A stretch of DNA of 64,000 bases from Grifola frondosa (taxonomy: Eukaryota; Basidiomycota; Agaricomycetes; Polyporales; Grifolaceae), in assembly GCA_001683735.1 (NCBI GenBank), contig LUGG01000010.1, positions 124,001 through 188,000 of the forward strand. The letters are read 5' to 3'. A program made the translations under genes and the position numbers. Below are positions 49,129 through 61,114 of this stretch, in pieces. The notes under the pieces were generated by a model. The model was not told the origin of the DNA. It was given only the letters and a program-made list of their open reading frames with translations, and ran no database searches. Every line of letters starts with the position of its first letter. Positions within the stretch are counted from its first letter, which is position 1.

Positions 49129-49805
49129 TAGGGCTGTCCAAATACGATTAAATACACTGGAAGCGCAATAATTATTGATACATATCAATACTTTGACACC
49201 GCCGAGAAGTATTTATTTTTACTGAATTGTATTGTATTGTATTGGTATTGTATTCGTATGTAATTCTATTTATTGTAGATTGAAATACATCCAGGTACGT
49301 GACGTCAACGTGACATTGTCTCCCAAGCCCCGCTTCAGCCACACCTCGGTGACCACCGTCTTCGACGCGGATTCGGCAGTCATCGAAGAGCGTGCATCTG
49401 AGAGGGTGTGTCTACTCTGTGACAATAAATGCTCGACCGACACACTGACTCCGGGAATGGCAAGAACATCCCGTGCAATGCGAGAATGTGTCAGAAACTG
49501 TAGTGTATGAGTCTAAAATCAGTAAGAAAACTTCAAACTTGGGTATGTTGAGACATTCTGTATGGAGAAGGCCAAACCGGTGCACTTCTGTCAAATTTCC
49601 CCCATCTCAGCTCGAAAAATCTGCACTTCCGGTATTATAAAAATATGATTAAATACAGCACCCGTAATCTATTGTATTGTATTTTAATGTATTGAATTCA
49701 ATGATATTCTGCAGGAAAAGAATACAGCCGAGGGTCATATTTAATCATATTTAATCAGTATTCTGAGATTATAATGCATTATATTTTTATTCTTGGACAG
49801 CCCTA
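49129..49805. mobile_element. Non-autonomous hAT-like MITE, 677 bp
   Basis: The element is bounded by 13-base perfect terminal inverted repeats: TAGGGCTGTCCAA at the left end and its reverse complement TTGGACAGCCCTA at the right end. The flanks are ctcaacgc (49121 to 49128) and ctcaacca (49806 to 49813). They match in six of eight positions, as expected for an ageing 8-bp target-site duplication. A TIR of the form YAGGGNTGTC and an 8-bp duplication are hallmarks of the hAT superfamily. The interior is AT-rich, with ATTGT tandem units (49225 to 49253 and 49671 to 49680) and repeated GATTAAATA words near both ends. No transposase is encoded; the 92-codon frame inside resembles nothing known to me. 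Confidence 0.8.
49142..49757. repeat. Subterminal GATTAAATA repeats of the MITE
   Basis: The word GATTAAATA occurs at 49146 and 49648 on plus. It appears as two tandem copies on the opposite strand at about 49738 to 49757 (ATATTTAATCATATTTAATC). Clustered copies of a short word near both ends of a hAT element usually mark transposase binding sites, so this supports the element call. Confidence 0.55.
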
Positions 49806-50914
49806 CTCAACCAACTCCTGCAAACGCATCATGTGACTGAATGGTGCAATGAGCACGCCATCGTCGGACTTGCAATGATATAGAGGTCGTCGACTTCGTC
49901 GTTCTTCTTCTTGCCTTCAATCCCTCATCTCCTGCTGTTAGTCGTGTACGAGCGAATGCACTGCTCTCTTTTGCTCATAAACACTACCCCGTCGATGTTG
50001 GAGAGCCTACGACTTATCTGACCACGTGACTCTGAATGGGCCCGCTGTTTTGGGAGAGGGAAAGCTGGTGAGCATTCTAGACATCTTTTACCCCCGTCCA
50101 CGAAACTTCAACTTTCTCGCGTTCAACGTCGCTCAAAATCACACTCTCCAATCCCGTCAACCGCATTGTACTTTCCAGCTTGGAGACCCTCTCTGGGTTC
50201 GTGCTGCGTCAATGATCATGTGGCGGTCTCATGCTCAAGCTGCCCACATCACCACCCCTGATGTCTTCAGCTGTCGATGTGTCCTCCGGCTAGACCATCG
50301 TGATCATGACGTGTTACGCTCTGCGCATTCCTTGAGGTCCCATCTGTCGGCGTCAGAGTTCCATATCTTGCTATTCCCTTGTGTTACGCAATCTCCGACG
50401 CGATCGTATATCCCCTTTTCGTCAGCTGCAAGACATCTTCGGACTCCACCATGGATGCCACTTGTACGACTTCACCTTGGGCTGCAGGAGTTTTCGCCAT
50501 ATCCGCACGACGTTGGACACTTCAAGTGGACCCCGCGTACGATAACGTCTATCGGATCGGTTCTCCGTGCAACTTCTCGCTATTCTGATCCATGCTATCT
50601 CCAATTCCGAATTGCTGTTGATCTGGGCTGTTTCGCGGAACTTCGCTCAAGCGGACGGTTGCTGGACCGGGCTTCAGAGCATGTTCCGCTCGCGGCGATG
50701 GCTCTAAACGCTTACTCTCGTGACAGGCTTCGTATCGGTTAGGCTTTCCAAAGGCGACCGGCTTTACGATTTCGACCATTCCAGCGGAGTTGGCGTGTAA
50801 TGTGTATCTTTTCATTCGCTGACGACGTGTCCCAACCTCGATAGGAGTTGATTGTATGCTGTTGCCAGTGTACGGGCTCTTTTGCATGTACATATTTTAT
50901 TATCTCACTCCTGG
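49806..50914. other. Region upstream of the EgtB-like gene
   Basis: About 1.1 kb. A 238-codon plus frame (50026 to 50742) begins with a GTG and shows no family signature. A short alternative frame overlaps it at 50379 to 50588. I do not annotate either as a gene. Confidence 0.35.
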
Positions 50915-50922
50915 TATAAAAA
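50915..50922 (+). promoter_or_regulatory. TATA box of the EgtB-like gene
   Basis: TATAAAAA lies 80 bases upstream of the ATG at 51002, in a good core-promoter position. Confidence 0.6.
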
Positions 50923-51001
50923 CCCTCTTGTCGCTCCTCTAACTCAGTGTGATTTCACTCTTCAATTCTCCATCTGCTCGCTTTAGTCCTCCCGTCAAAG
51001 C

Positions 51002-53221
51002 ATGTCGACCTCTTCAGCATCGTCCTTGTCTTCTCCCTCTCTAACGCCGTCTACTGCACCGTCTACTCCCGTCCACTCTGATTCCCCAACTGTCTATTGC
51101 CTTATTTTGCATAACCCCAGTTCTGCTTTCCTCAAGGCTCTTCCGATCCGCTGTGGTGGCAACGACCGAGTCCTGCTCTTCAATGGGACTGGACCAGTGA
51201 AGGCGCTGCTATCTCGAGCCTCAGAGGTCATCAGTGATAAGGCGCTGCTTGACGTCGAGCAGTGGGAGTCGTTCAAGGAGCAAGACGATGGCAGCGAAGT
51301 CGTGTACTACAGGTCGAAAACGGCAGTTTCGAAGTTAACTTGTGCACTTGACACAGTGGACTTTGACAATCTCCATGTGCAGACTTCTGTTGTAAGTATC
51401 TATTCCTGTATCATCCAGCCTACTGCTTATTTTTTCACGATGTAGCGAACGGATTCAGCCTCTCTCAACCTTTTTGCTGACGCTAGCCTTCGTGCTGTAA
51501 TATCTCTGCAATCCGCCTTCGTTGACCCTCAGCTTACGCTGCACATCCTCGAGCGCCCCGCGCTCACCTTCCCGCTCCTCTCTCGGACCCCATGTTCCGC
51601 GCTCAACCCCACTGCCCATCCATACGGGATGCCTTCTCTGTCCTCTTTCCAGGATGGCTGGGCCGCCTGGGATCTCATTACTCTCGGGATGATTCCGCCG
51701 TCCTTGCTACATTCGAAGCCCATTGATTTGCGCCATAAGCCACTCTTTTATCTCGGACATCTTCCGACGTTCCTCAATCTGCTACTCACCGCACACCTCC
51801 GTGAGTCGCCCGTGCCCCCTGCACGCTTCACCGCCATCTTCGAGCGGGGCATTGACCCCCATGTTGATGATCCCGACTACTGCCACCCCCATTCGGAGGT
51901 TCCCATCCGCGATGAGGACTGGCCGGCGTTGCCTGAAGTGCTTGCCTATCGCGATAGGGTCCGTGAGCGGCTCATCAAGCTATACGAAGAGCTTGAAGCA
52001 GGGACCCGTGTACTGACCCGCCGACTGGTCCGCACTCTCGTAATGATTCTGGAGCACGATGGCTTCCACATCGAGGTATGTACCCTCCCGCCTGAGCATA
52101 TCCCCTTGCTGAGATTTGCACCGTAGACGTTGCTGTACATCCTTATCCAGCGCTCTGGCTCGGGAATGCTTCCCCCTCCCGGTTTCGCATCCCCTCCTTG
52201 GGCACACCTTGCTGAGCAGTGGGATGTTATCCCTGCGCCTACGACACCACGTGCAGTGCTGGGTCCATCTGCCGTTGTGATGGGACATGACGATCAAGAA
52301 CCCGACGACCTCCTCCCCGAGCACGAAAGGCCGTGAGCGGTCACGAGTTTGGCTGGGACAACGAGAGTCCGCGGCGTGTAGTTGAGGTCGCGAAATTCAA
52401 GATTGAATGGCGTCCCGTCTCTAACGGGGAGTTCCTCGCGTTCTGGCGTGGAGAGGGCAAGGGCCGTGTGGGACATGCCCATCAGCTGGGTGGAAGAGGA
52501 TGGGGAAATCAAGGTTCGCGACTTTCATACTATCCGGGTATCAGGTTTTGCTTATGTGCATATTACGCACAGGTGCGGACATTGTATGGCCCGATCGCCA
52601 TGAAATATGCCCAGCATTGGCCGGTGCTCACTTCGTATGATGACTTCGCGACATATGCGAGCTCGAAGGGAGGCCGTATCCCCACGGAGCCTGAGCTGAG
52701 GTTGTTCCTCGACACGTACCAGATTGGCTATGAAGAGGGAGCGAATACTGGCTTCAGAAACTGGCACCCAATGCCGTAAGAATCTCCACATTGCATGATG
52801 ACTCCTTTGCTAATACTTTTTTTGTAGTGCCACCGCCGGTGGAAGTGATAACAAAGGCAGGGGTTCCAACGGTGGCGTTTGGGAATGGTCGTCGACCACT
52901 CTGGCCAGCCACGAAGGTTTCGAGGGCACTACCATTTTCCCCGGGTTGGTACCCATCTCAATAATAACAGCTGTTTCTAATGCTTACATTCACGTCTGCT
53001 TTCAGCTATTCTTCAGACTTCTTTGATCCAAGCATCAGGTTGTGGTATGTGTTCATATATCTACTTATATGGACAGACCTCTCACTCTTTTGCAATAGCT
53101 TGGTGCCTCGTATGCCACTATTCCGCGCCTCGGAGATCGTCGTACAGTCCGTAATTTCTATCAGCACAATTATCCTTATCCATGGGTTGGGGCGCGGGTG
53201 GCCTATGACATAGAATTGTGA
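51002..53221 (+). CDS. EgtB-like DinB/FGE-sulfatase domain protein lacking the EgtD domain
   Basis: The C-terminal two thirds match the sulfoxide-synthase half of fungal ergothioneine enzyme Egt1 (EgtB: DinB-like domain plus formylglycine-generating-enzyme-like domain). Visible motifs: WDLITLGMIPPSLLHSKPID, LFYLGHLPTFLN with a probable first iron His, IFERGIDPHVDDPDYCHPHS, then the iron motif HxxxHxE in LEHDGFHIETLLY near 52070. The FGE part has RPVSNGEFLAF, SSKGGRIPTEPELRLFL, GVWEWSS and RTVRNFYQHNYPYPWVGARV, ending DIEL at 53221. The N-terminal about 210 residues (Ser-rich start, then VYCLILHNPSSAFLKALPIR and GGNDRVLLFNGTGPVKALLS) are not a SAM methyltransferase: no EgtD glycine-rich loop is seen. 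Near 53038 one G seems missing at a splice. Probable role is a non-haem iron C-S bond-forming or related enzyme; the substrate is unknown. Confidence 0.8.
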
Positions 53222-53364
53222 AGAGCCTCGAACGTCTTGCCTTACTTTTGTACGATACGGTTATCTCATAGAATGAATGCATTTTTCGTATGATCTCTCT
53301 TCGCCAAAGAAGGTACTGGGATAGAGATAAAATTACACGGATAAATCAATTCAAAGCCCTCTCA

Positions 53365-56328
53365 TCAAACATCTTTCCTGTTTTTAGTCCACCCCATTTG
53401 TGTCGCGCGGGGATGCGGGGGTGCATCGTCGTCGTCATCTTCAGATGTTTCTCCAGTGGCAGCAGCAGCCCCACCCCAAAAGCGGTTCAGTATGGTGCGC
53501 AAGAACCGCAAAGGCAGTGGCTGATCAAGGTTGTCAGTCACCACCTTAAGAGTATCGCCGAAGCCTGAATGCATAAACTCACAGCTACTTCTTCCTCTTC
53601 CTCCTCAGCTTCACCATCTTCATTCTCGTCAACAACAATAGGAGGGAGGGCAGGTCCGTCCTCCACCGCGTCGCCTTCACCTTCATCATCCGTGAAATCA
53701 GCAAATAACATCTCTTGACCAGGCATCTGGCCCGGCATGACTCCTCGACCCTCCTGCTCAGCAATTCCTGCTTCCGCAATCATCATATCCTCAAGGACAT
53801 CTTCTGGGAGCTGTCCCGCAATCTGGGCAAACTGGAGAATCCCTCCTGGAAAGCGCTGCGCGAAGTGTGGGTGCGCCTCGAAGAATGCCTGTGGGTTGAA
53901 GAACACATCCGAAAGGGGGTAAATATATAGCGGTAGGATAGTTGAACGAAGCGCACTTGTAGCTGTCCGCGGAACACTGGATCAGAAGCAAGCGTTCCAA
54001 CATCCTTTCGTTCGCCCTGCGACCCCTGGGGCGCGCCATAAGTGCATCCTCTGCCCCCTTGAAGAATTCTGCATTATACTCATTCACCCGAGTGGGGGGC
54101 GGGAGCGGGTCACACGCGAGGTGCTTCGTGTTAGTAACTGAACGAGGGATAAAGGAGAAGAGACGGCGACATGATGACTCGTTGACAATCGCGTGACGAT
54201 AAACGGAGTATGCGAGCGCCGGTTTGCTGAAGAGAGCAGTGAATAGAGCATGGGATGCATTATGGTCTGAGGGGGATTTCACAGATGAAATGACAGAGGT
54301 CACCGTTTGAGCAAACCATGAAGATCGAGCAGGGGCTTTCCAGAAGGAAAATGAACGCTGTGCGTAGAGATGGGAAAGTAGGTGTAGAATAGATTCCGCT
54401 TCGGTCGATACAGAGCTACACTCTTGGTCAGCCACCTGATGGATCTGCCAACTCCGCAGAAAGAGCGCACCTGGAGTCAACATATATGCGGAACATTTTC
54501 TGTCCTCTGACATCGGGTGAGAGCGTGATATCCGCCTTGTCAGCTAATAAAGGTACCACCGACGGAAATTCGAGGATGGCCTCTCTAAGTGCCTTCGTAC
54601 TGGCATCATGGACCTAAGTGCAGAAATCAGTAGCTAGAAGATGGGAGAAAGTGCAAAACACACTTCGCCATTCGCTTCCTCATTCGCATGCAACGCCAAC
54701 GACCTTGCGTATGCCCATCCCGGCAATGCAGTGACTTGCAATCGGCCAGCGTACACCTTCTCCCCTTGACGGGCAAACAAATCCCAGACCTTAAGCAACC
54801 AATGTCCCATTCCTGCCTTGATGGCGAGAAAGTCAAGATGAAGAAGTGCACCATGCGGGTCAGTCCAGGGGTCCAGTGCGTACAGCAGCCGCGCGAACTC
54901 GAATGCAGTGCGCACGCAACCGCGACGCTGAAGGTCCCTGTATTTATGGTAAGTGGTGAGGATGCGATAAATAAGCATAACAAGGACTTGCGTTATTTGT
55001 CTATGAATTGCGAGGAAAAAGGGCCGGTTCTCTACTCGATCAAAGTCCAGACGGTTCTGACCGCTTGTGAAGTTGAAAGCTCCTAGAAATGCACGCTCAT
55101 ATGTAAAGAGTGCACGGTCAATAAAGTCTGCCGCGGTACTGTGCTCTAGCAGTGATCAGAAGGATGAGACAAAACGCACTAACTTTGACAAATTATGCCA
55201 TACCTTCTCGATGAAAGTAGACTTCAGACAGCTGAAGGAGAGTATCAGCGTGGTATGGGAGATACCGCAGTAGTTGCCAGAAGCCCTCGGGGTCTAATGC
55301 ATTATCGCAAAATAGACTGAGCTCACGAAATAAGGATGACGTGATCCATCTTACCGCCTGACATAACCGTCTGGATGAAAGCATATGTAGCACCGCGATA
55401 TTTCTTGCTGTACTCTACAGTCCACAGCTTCTCACCATGAAGGGTATCCCAGCCATGTCGTATTTGCATTTGCTCAATTTCGTCATCAGTTAACGCTCGA
55501 ATGGAAAGCCTTCTCGCTTTGTAGCAGGCCACCATGTCGGCTGCGGACGGGTGAGATTCGAACGTTGTACAGCCGATTGGCGGGTAGATGGAGAAGATGA
55601 CCCTGAAGCCGAGGTTTTGGCAGCAGAAATAACTTTGGCACCAAAGAATTTGCGCATCTCTGCTTCACTATCAAGATGCTGTAAAGACACGGATAGGAGA
55701 GACGACAAGGCATTGGAAGCGCTACGCGCAGCTGGAGAAATATTGGCAGGGGAAGCGACGTGTTGTTGCAAGTCGGGATACTTGACGGAGAGTTCAGCAA
55801 GAGCCTTGTCGACCTCGTCTCGGTCATCCTTCTTCTCCTTGGCCTTTTGTTTCTTCAAGGCCTTCTTTTCTTTTTTGGATGGTCCGACAACGGTGCTCCC
55901 CGTCTGTGGAACCAAGATGTTGGATCCTTCTACGTACAGGCCGGATGGCGTAGGGGAAGCTACAGCAGTTGGCTTCTTCTTTTTCTTTTTGTGCTAAAAT
56001 GCAAGTAAGAAGACCTGGAAGAAAATGAACTAGAAAATGAGCTCACGAGCCTTCTTAGATTTCGAAGAGGATGCCGTTATATCCTCACTGTCCCCTTCAT
56101 CGGTCTCCGTCGCACTTATCAGCTAAGATGCTTTTATTAGGAGGGTGCAAAAGGGTTAATTATACTTGAGCATTATCTCACCGCGGAAAATCCCTGCCCA
56201 ACAGGCATCGCGGAAGCAAAGACATCCTGCGTAGTCTCTTCGCCTGACGGTGCATCTCTCTTCGCCGCCTCAAGTGCCAACAGCTCCTCCTGTTCGCGTA
56301 ATTGTCGTTTATTGAGACGAGGAGGCAT
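53365..56328 (-). CDS. TCF25: TCF25 / NULP1 family protein (ribosome quality control Rqc1 type)
   Basis: Orthologues (yeast Rqc1, human TCF25) act in the ribosome-associated quality control complex that ubiquitinates stalled nascent chains. The start at 56328 gives MPPRLNKRQLREQEELLALE. A Lys/Ser/Glu-rich disordered region follows (SKKEKKALKKQKAKEKKDD). The conserved domain begins WWPATKREGLSIRALTDDEI, then GDPEGFWQLLRYLPYHADTL and LQLSEVYFHREEHSTAADFI. Next come RALFTYERAFLGAFNF, NRPFFLAIHRQI, YALDPWTDPHGALLHLDF and ESILHLLSHLYAQRS. The C-terminus is acidic (EAEEEEEEVA) and ends TKNRKDV at 53365. About nine short introns are present. No frame break was needed where I could follow it. It shares a 345-base divergent promoter with the 5-phosphatase gene. 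Confidence 0.92.
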
Positions 56329-56673
56329 GCGTCCTATCAGGTATTGACCGTAGCGACTTGGTGAATGAAGGCAAGTGCTTGATGGTGAACAGTGGTGGGC
56401 ACGTACGCCTGTCTATCGGTTCGCCACATACTAATCTTCAAGCAATTGTCAGATGTCACACTTTATCACATCGTGACAACGCCACTGCGGAGTCGTTCGA
56501 CCCTTGCGCTGATCAAATTCATGACCAGCGTTACATTCGAACGACCTCGACAACTCGACGACCATTCTTCTTTCCAAACTCTTCTCGTCTGTATAATTTT
56601 ACCTAATTCTTCGCCTCGGACATAATTCTCTGTTTGCAGGCTGTAGACATCGGTCGCGCTGTGCGCTTGAACC
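56329..56673. promoter_or_regulatory. Bidirectional promoter, TCF25 / 5-phosphatase
   Basis: 345 bases separate divergent start codons. No clear TATA box; pyrimidine-rich stretches precede both genes. Most likely a shared promoter with short untranslated leaders. Confidence 0.45.
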
Positions 56674-59600
56674 ATGTCGTCCCCTCCCGACATCGAGTCC
56701 CCGTCTCCTGCAGTTAGCAGCCTTCGTTCTCGATTCGAGAAGTTGGCTGCAGATACCTCGCTAGCTTCGACGGCCAGACCTATCGGCAGCCATGGATTGC
56801 TCACCCCGGAACCTCTCAGTCCTCGTCCGAGGGCAATGTCTAGTTCCGTCAATGATTCTTACCCGGACTCGATCTCGCAACAAACCCTCCGCGCGGCCTC
56901 TTCCTCGTCTGATCTTAAAGCTGGTTACAAGCGTCCCCCACCCCCTCCACCCCTTCGCACTTCCAGAGCCTCTTCTCCGGCAACTCCTGGTGCTAGCCCG
57001 CTCCTGCGACCCGTCCCTGACCCCCCGTCCTCCCAGCACGATTCTACCCCCATCGTGGAGTCTAACCCTGTCAAATATGCACAACTTTCTCGGAAGCCAC
57101 CTCCTCTACCTCCACATCAGGAAGCTAGCGCTGATCTTGTTATGTCCTCGAGGTCAGCAGGGGTGGCTTCGCTAATTAGCAAATTCGGGTGAGTCTTCCT
57201 GACCGTTAATTGATACAATCTGCTGCGCCAGGCCCCGGGCTTCACCACAGCGTAACTATCCGAGCAGTGCCCTACAAGCGTCATCGACGCAGCGTGCTGG
57301 CCATCGTATGAATACGATCTTCCTGTGCTATGTGCATGTAATAGGATTGGTTTGTGACTGCATGGACTTCACGACTGCATTCTCCATCTGGGCCTGGGCC
57401 ATCGCGATGCTATCCTAATATTTTTCTCGTGAAGTTCGGCCATATTAGCTGAACTTGAAAGTTTGCCTTTTGTGCTAACATGATATACAGAAGTGCTCCT
57501 GTACCAATCCCGGTTTCGCACTCCAGCAGATTGACTGTTCCTCCTCGTGTTATATCACAAACGACGGCGTTCATCTCGAATACTGGTGGCCTTGCCGTAC
57601 CGTCGCCGGAAGTCGCGGAGATCAGTTCTAAACCACCGCATCGTTTATCATTCAACCTTCCACCGTCGAGCCTATCTTTGGTTTCTGCTTCGTCATCTTC
57701 ATCAGTAGCTGTGTCGCAAGACCCTTTCGGTGATGCTCTTACAGATACAGAAGCCACGTCTGTGGAACCGCCCCCTCTTCCATTTCGGAAGCATCACAAC
57801 CTTCTTCACGACCAAGAATCTGAAAACGTAACTTCGTCTTCTAGTGGTTCTTGTTCTAGCCGGACTTCCAGCGAAAGCGATGTCAATGTTACCAATCCTC
57901 CCATGCAATCCTCCCGTCCATCCGTTCTTCCACCGCGTCCTCCACCTCGTCACAAAGTTATTATACCAGCATCAGGCTCCTTCAGCTCTCCAGTATCCTC
58001 TAGTACGAGTTCGCTTACCCGCCGCCCCTCCCTGCAAGAAAAGGAACGCCAGCCACACCTGTCGAGGATCAACCATCTAAGCGGTTGCCTGCTCGGCACC
58101 AGTCAATGCATGAGGCCGACGTCCAGTCGTGTGCGGGTTCTTCGAGTGCCTCAGCGACTCCACCTCCTGAACGCAAGCCGTTTGGGGTACACCCTCCTCC
58201 GCCTACACGGACTATTGGGCTGAACGATAAACTCCCGCCTCCGCGACGTGCTCAGTCGGGCTCTTCAAGTGAGTCTGGTGAGGACGATGACTTGAAGATG
58301 AAGATAGAGTTGCTCCCGGATACGACTCGCTCATCCCGTCGTCCACCAACAATTGATTGTCATAACTACTCGGAGTTCAACATACATATGCCGGCCTATA
58401 CCAGCGTTGCGGCTGTATCCGGACATACCGTCGCCGTCGCCGTTAACCACCATCTTAAAATCTATGATCTTTCCGCCTCAGATGCTCCAATATGGAACCT
58501 CGATTCCAGGGAGTCCGGAATGGATACCAAACTGAAGGAGTTCAAGATCACCAGCATGGAGTTCAGGCCGGCGGTGAAGGAAGAAGATAGAGGCTCGTTT
58601 CTGTGGCTCGGAACGAAAGACGGGCATCTTCTTGAGCTAGATATACGCAGCGGGACAGTCGTTGGGATGAGGCCTGCGGCCCATGCACACACGGTTACCC
58701 ACATGTTTCGGCATGGTCGGTCGATGGTGACAGTAGACGATACTGGCAAAGTACTTGTGTTCACTCCTGATACGGAGGATGATGTGCGGCTTCCCCACAC
58801 TCAGCCTCGTGTTATGCGGATCGCAGACAAGCAAGAGTTTGCGAAGATGATTGGCACGCTTCTGTGGACATCGACTCGCGACCCTGCTGGTGGTGGGAGT
58901 GCGCCAAACACGTCAAGAGGACCGATCGTCAGGGTGTACGATGTCTTTTCGCCTGGAACCGCCGGCAAATCACTCTTGCCTACTGAGCATCTTGGCGCCG
59001 TGACCTCCGGCACCCTGCTATCGTCCCAACCCAATCTAGTATTCCTTGGCCACGAAGGTGGTCATGTGAGCATATGGAACACTGCGACCGAGGACGGTGT
59101 TCCACAATGCCAGGAAGCGATCAAAGTGTCGGCTTCGGATGTGCTAAGTCTGGAGGGCGTTAACGATCGGCTTTGGGCTGGGGGTAGGAAGGGCATGATA
59201 GCTGCCTATGATGTCGTGCCGCGTCCGTGGGTGATGACGAATTGTTGGATGGCGCACCAGAAATTGCCGGTCCTGAGACTTGCGGTCGATACCTGGAGCA
59301 TAGAGAAACTCAACCGACTTACGGTATACAGCATCGGCAGGGACGAGAGGCTCCGATTTTGGGATGGCTTGCTCGGTACAGATTGGATAGGTCAGCGCTC
59401 ATCTATCATGATTGTTGTCTTTATGTTGATTTTTTTGGCTAGAACAAGAGCTGTTGAAACGGGAGGTAGAGTTTAGCTCCTTCAGGAACATGAACGTCTT
59501 GATTGTGTCGTGGAACTTGGACTCCGCCAAACCAGACACCTTAAATGGGACCACTGAGAACGTTAATTTCCTGCAAGACGTTCTCTCGAGCGTCGACTGC

Positions 59601-60735
59601 CCTGACATCATTGCTTTCGGATTCCAGGAGCTCATCGATCTGGAAAGTCGAAAGATGGCCGCAAAGACAGTGCTCTATGGCGGGAAAAATAAGTTGACAG
59701 ACGGAACCATCTCACAGAAAGTGACCACGTCTTACAAAAAGTGGTACGACCGTCTTGTTCTGGCGGTCAAGCTGGCTATGCCGCCTGATGCTCCATATAC
59801 CGTTATCCACACGGAGAACTTGGTCGGCCTTTTCAGTTGCATCTTTGTCAAGAACACAGAGCGGATCTCCCTCAAACATGTAGCCATCACGACTGTCAAG
59901 CGTGGTATGGGTGGCCGATATGGTAACAAGGTCGGTTTATTGTTCTCACATATTAATGGTATATTGACAATGCATGTTTCAGGGAGGGATCGTTGCTCGT
60001 TTCGTGATCGATGACACGTCCATTTGTTTCATCAATTGCCATCTCGCTGCCGGCCAGCATCATGTTCGTCAACGTAACGCGGACGTTGCGGCAATTGTTG
60101 AAGACAAGACCGTATTCCCTGAATGTGGTGCCGTAGAAGATGCTTTTGCATACGTGAACGGTGGTGATGGTTCCATGGTGCTTGATCATGAGATTGTCTT
60201 CGTAAGCATTGCCTATCGTATCAATCATGTTTCGGTCTTAATCTGTCTTCAGATGAATGGCGACATGAACTATCGTATTGACCAACGAAAGGATGCAGTT
60301 GTAGCCTCGGTGAAAGCAAACGACTTTGAACACCTCCTAGTACATGACCAGTTACGAAAGGAGATGAAGTTCAACCGAGGGTTCCGCCTCCGTTCCTTCA
60401 CCGAAGGACCCCTCACGTTCGCACCAACGTACAAGTACGATCGCAGGTCCTCGGAGTATGACTCGTCTGAGAAAAGCCGTGTGCCTGCTTGGTGCGACCG
60501 CGTCCTATGGCGGTCCCGAGACTCATCGCGAGTGGAGCAGCTACATTACCGACGATACGAGGTGAACGTCTCCGATCACCGGCCTATCTCGTCCGGCTTC
60601 CGGATGACTGTGAAGTCTGTGCACCACGATGCAAGGGCCAGGATCAAGGCAGAGGTGCAGACGCGGTGGACAGAGCACGAGCAGAGCCTACTGAGCGCAG
60701 CTCGACAATTCTATATTGACCAGGCCATTATTTAA
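56674..60735 (+). CDS. WD40-repeat inositol polyphosphate 5-phosphatase
   Basis: Removes the 5-phosphate from phosphoinositides such as PI(4,5)P2. Domains in order: a long Ser/Pro-rich disordered N-terminus with SH3-ligand-like runs (KRPPPPPPLR, RKPPPLPPHQ, PPRPPPRHK), a WD40-like propeller (58350 to 59390: HMPAYTSVAAVSGHTVAVAV, FLWLGTKDGHLLELDI, LVFLGHEGGHVSIWN, LWAGGRKGMIAAYDV), and the catalytic domain from 59490. Catalytic motifs are SWNLDSAKP, FGFQELIDL, NCHLAAGQHHVRQRNAD, NGDMNYRID, PAWCDRVLW and SDHRPISSGF. It ends FYIDQAII at 60735. A frame change at the CCCC run 58025 to 58028 is mended by one extra C. The catalytic set is complete, so activity is likely. Human SHIP/INPP5 and yeast Inp5x are distant relatives; the WD40 fusion is a known fungal layout. 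Confidence 0.92.
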
Positions 60736-61114
60736 TCTATCGCGCGCGAGCGAGTGACACGGACTCTATCGTACTTTGTAGATATTTTCATCGGACCCTG
60801 TCATTGGGACACAGTCTTGATTTGTAGACCTTCCTTTTTGTAGCATATAGTAGATCCATTGTAATGCAAGCAGAGCGAGTGTATTCCAAATACTTACGAA
60901 CGCGTATACGCGTTCCCAGTGAAGTGTGACCTGTCGCGTTCGTCACGCCTCACGCCAGTGGAGCAAGCGACCAGCGAGTCTGCGACAAATTGGCGGCATG
61001 TCTTTTCAGTTGGGACGGTGTGTCTGGTGAGTAACTCAGCATTAATACTATTATTGTCTAGCTTACTCGGACAGATCAAAGCTTGTATCCCATGGATCGT
61101 CCAGCTTGAAACAC
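60736..61114. promoter_or_regulatory. Upstream region of the PPR-like gene with an MCB palindrome
   Basis: Contains a perfect 18-base palindrome GAACGCGTATACGCGTTC at 60898 to 60915, with two inverted ACGCGT boxes, about 200 bases upstream of the ATG at 61115. ACGCGT is the MCB element recognised by MBF-type G1/S factors in ascomycetes; its use here is inferred. A short upstream exon beginning ATG TCT at 60999 with a GTGAGT donor is also possible. Confidence 0.4.

Noticed and set aside
50026..50742. 238-codon plus-strand frame upstream of the EgtB-like gene
   Set aside because: It begins with GTG, has no recognised motif, competes with another frame and shows no splice or promoter logic.
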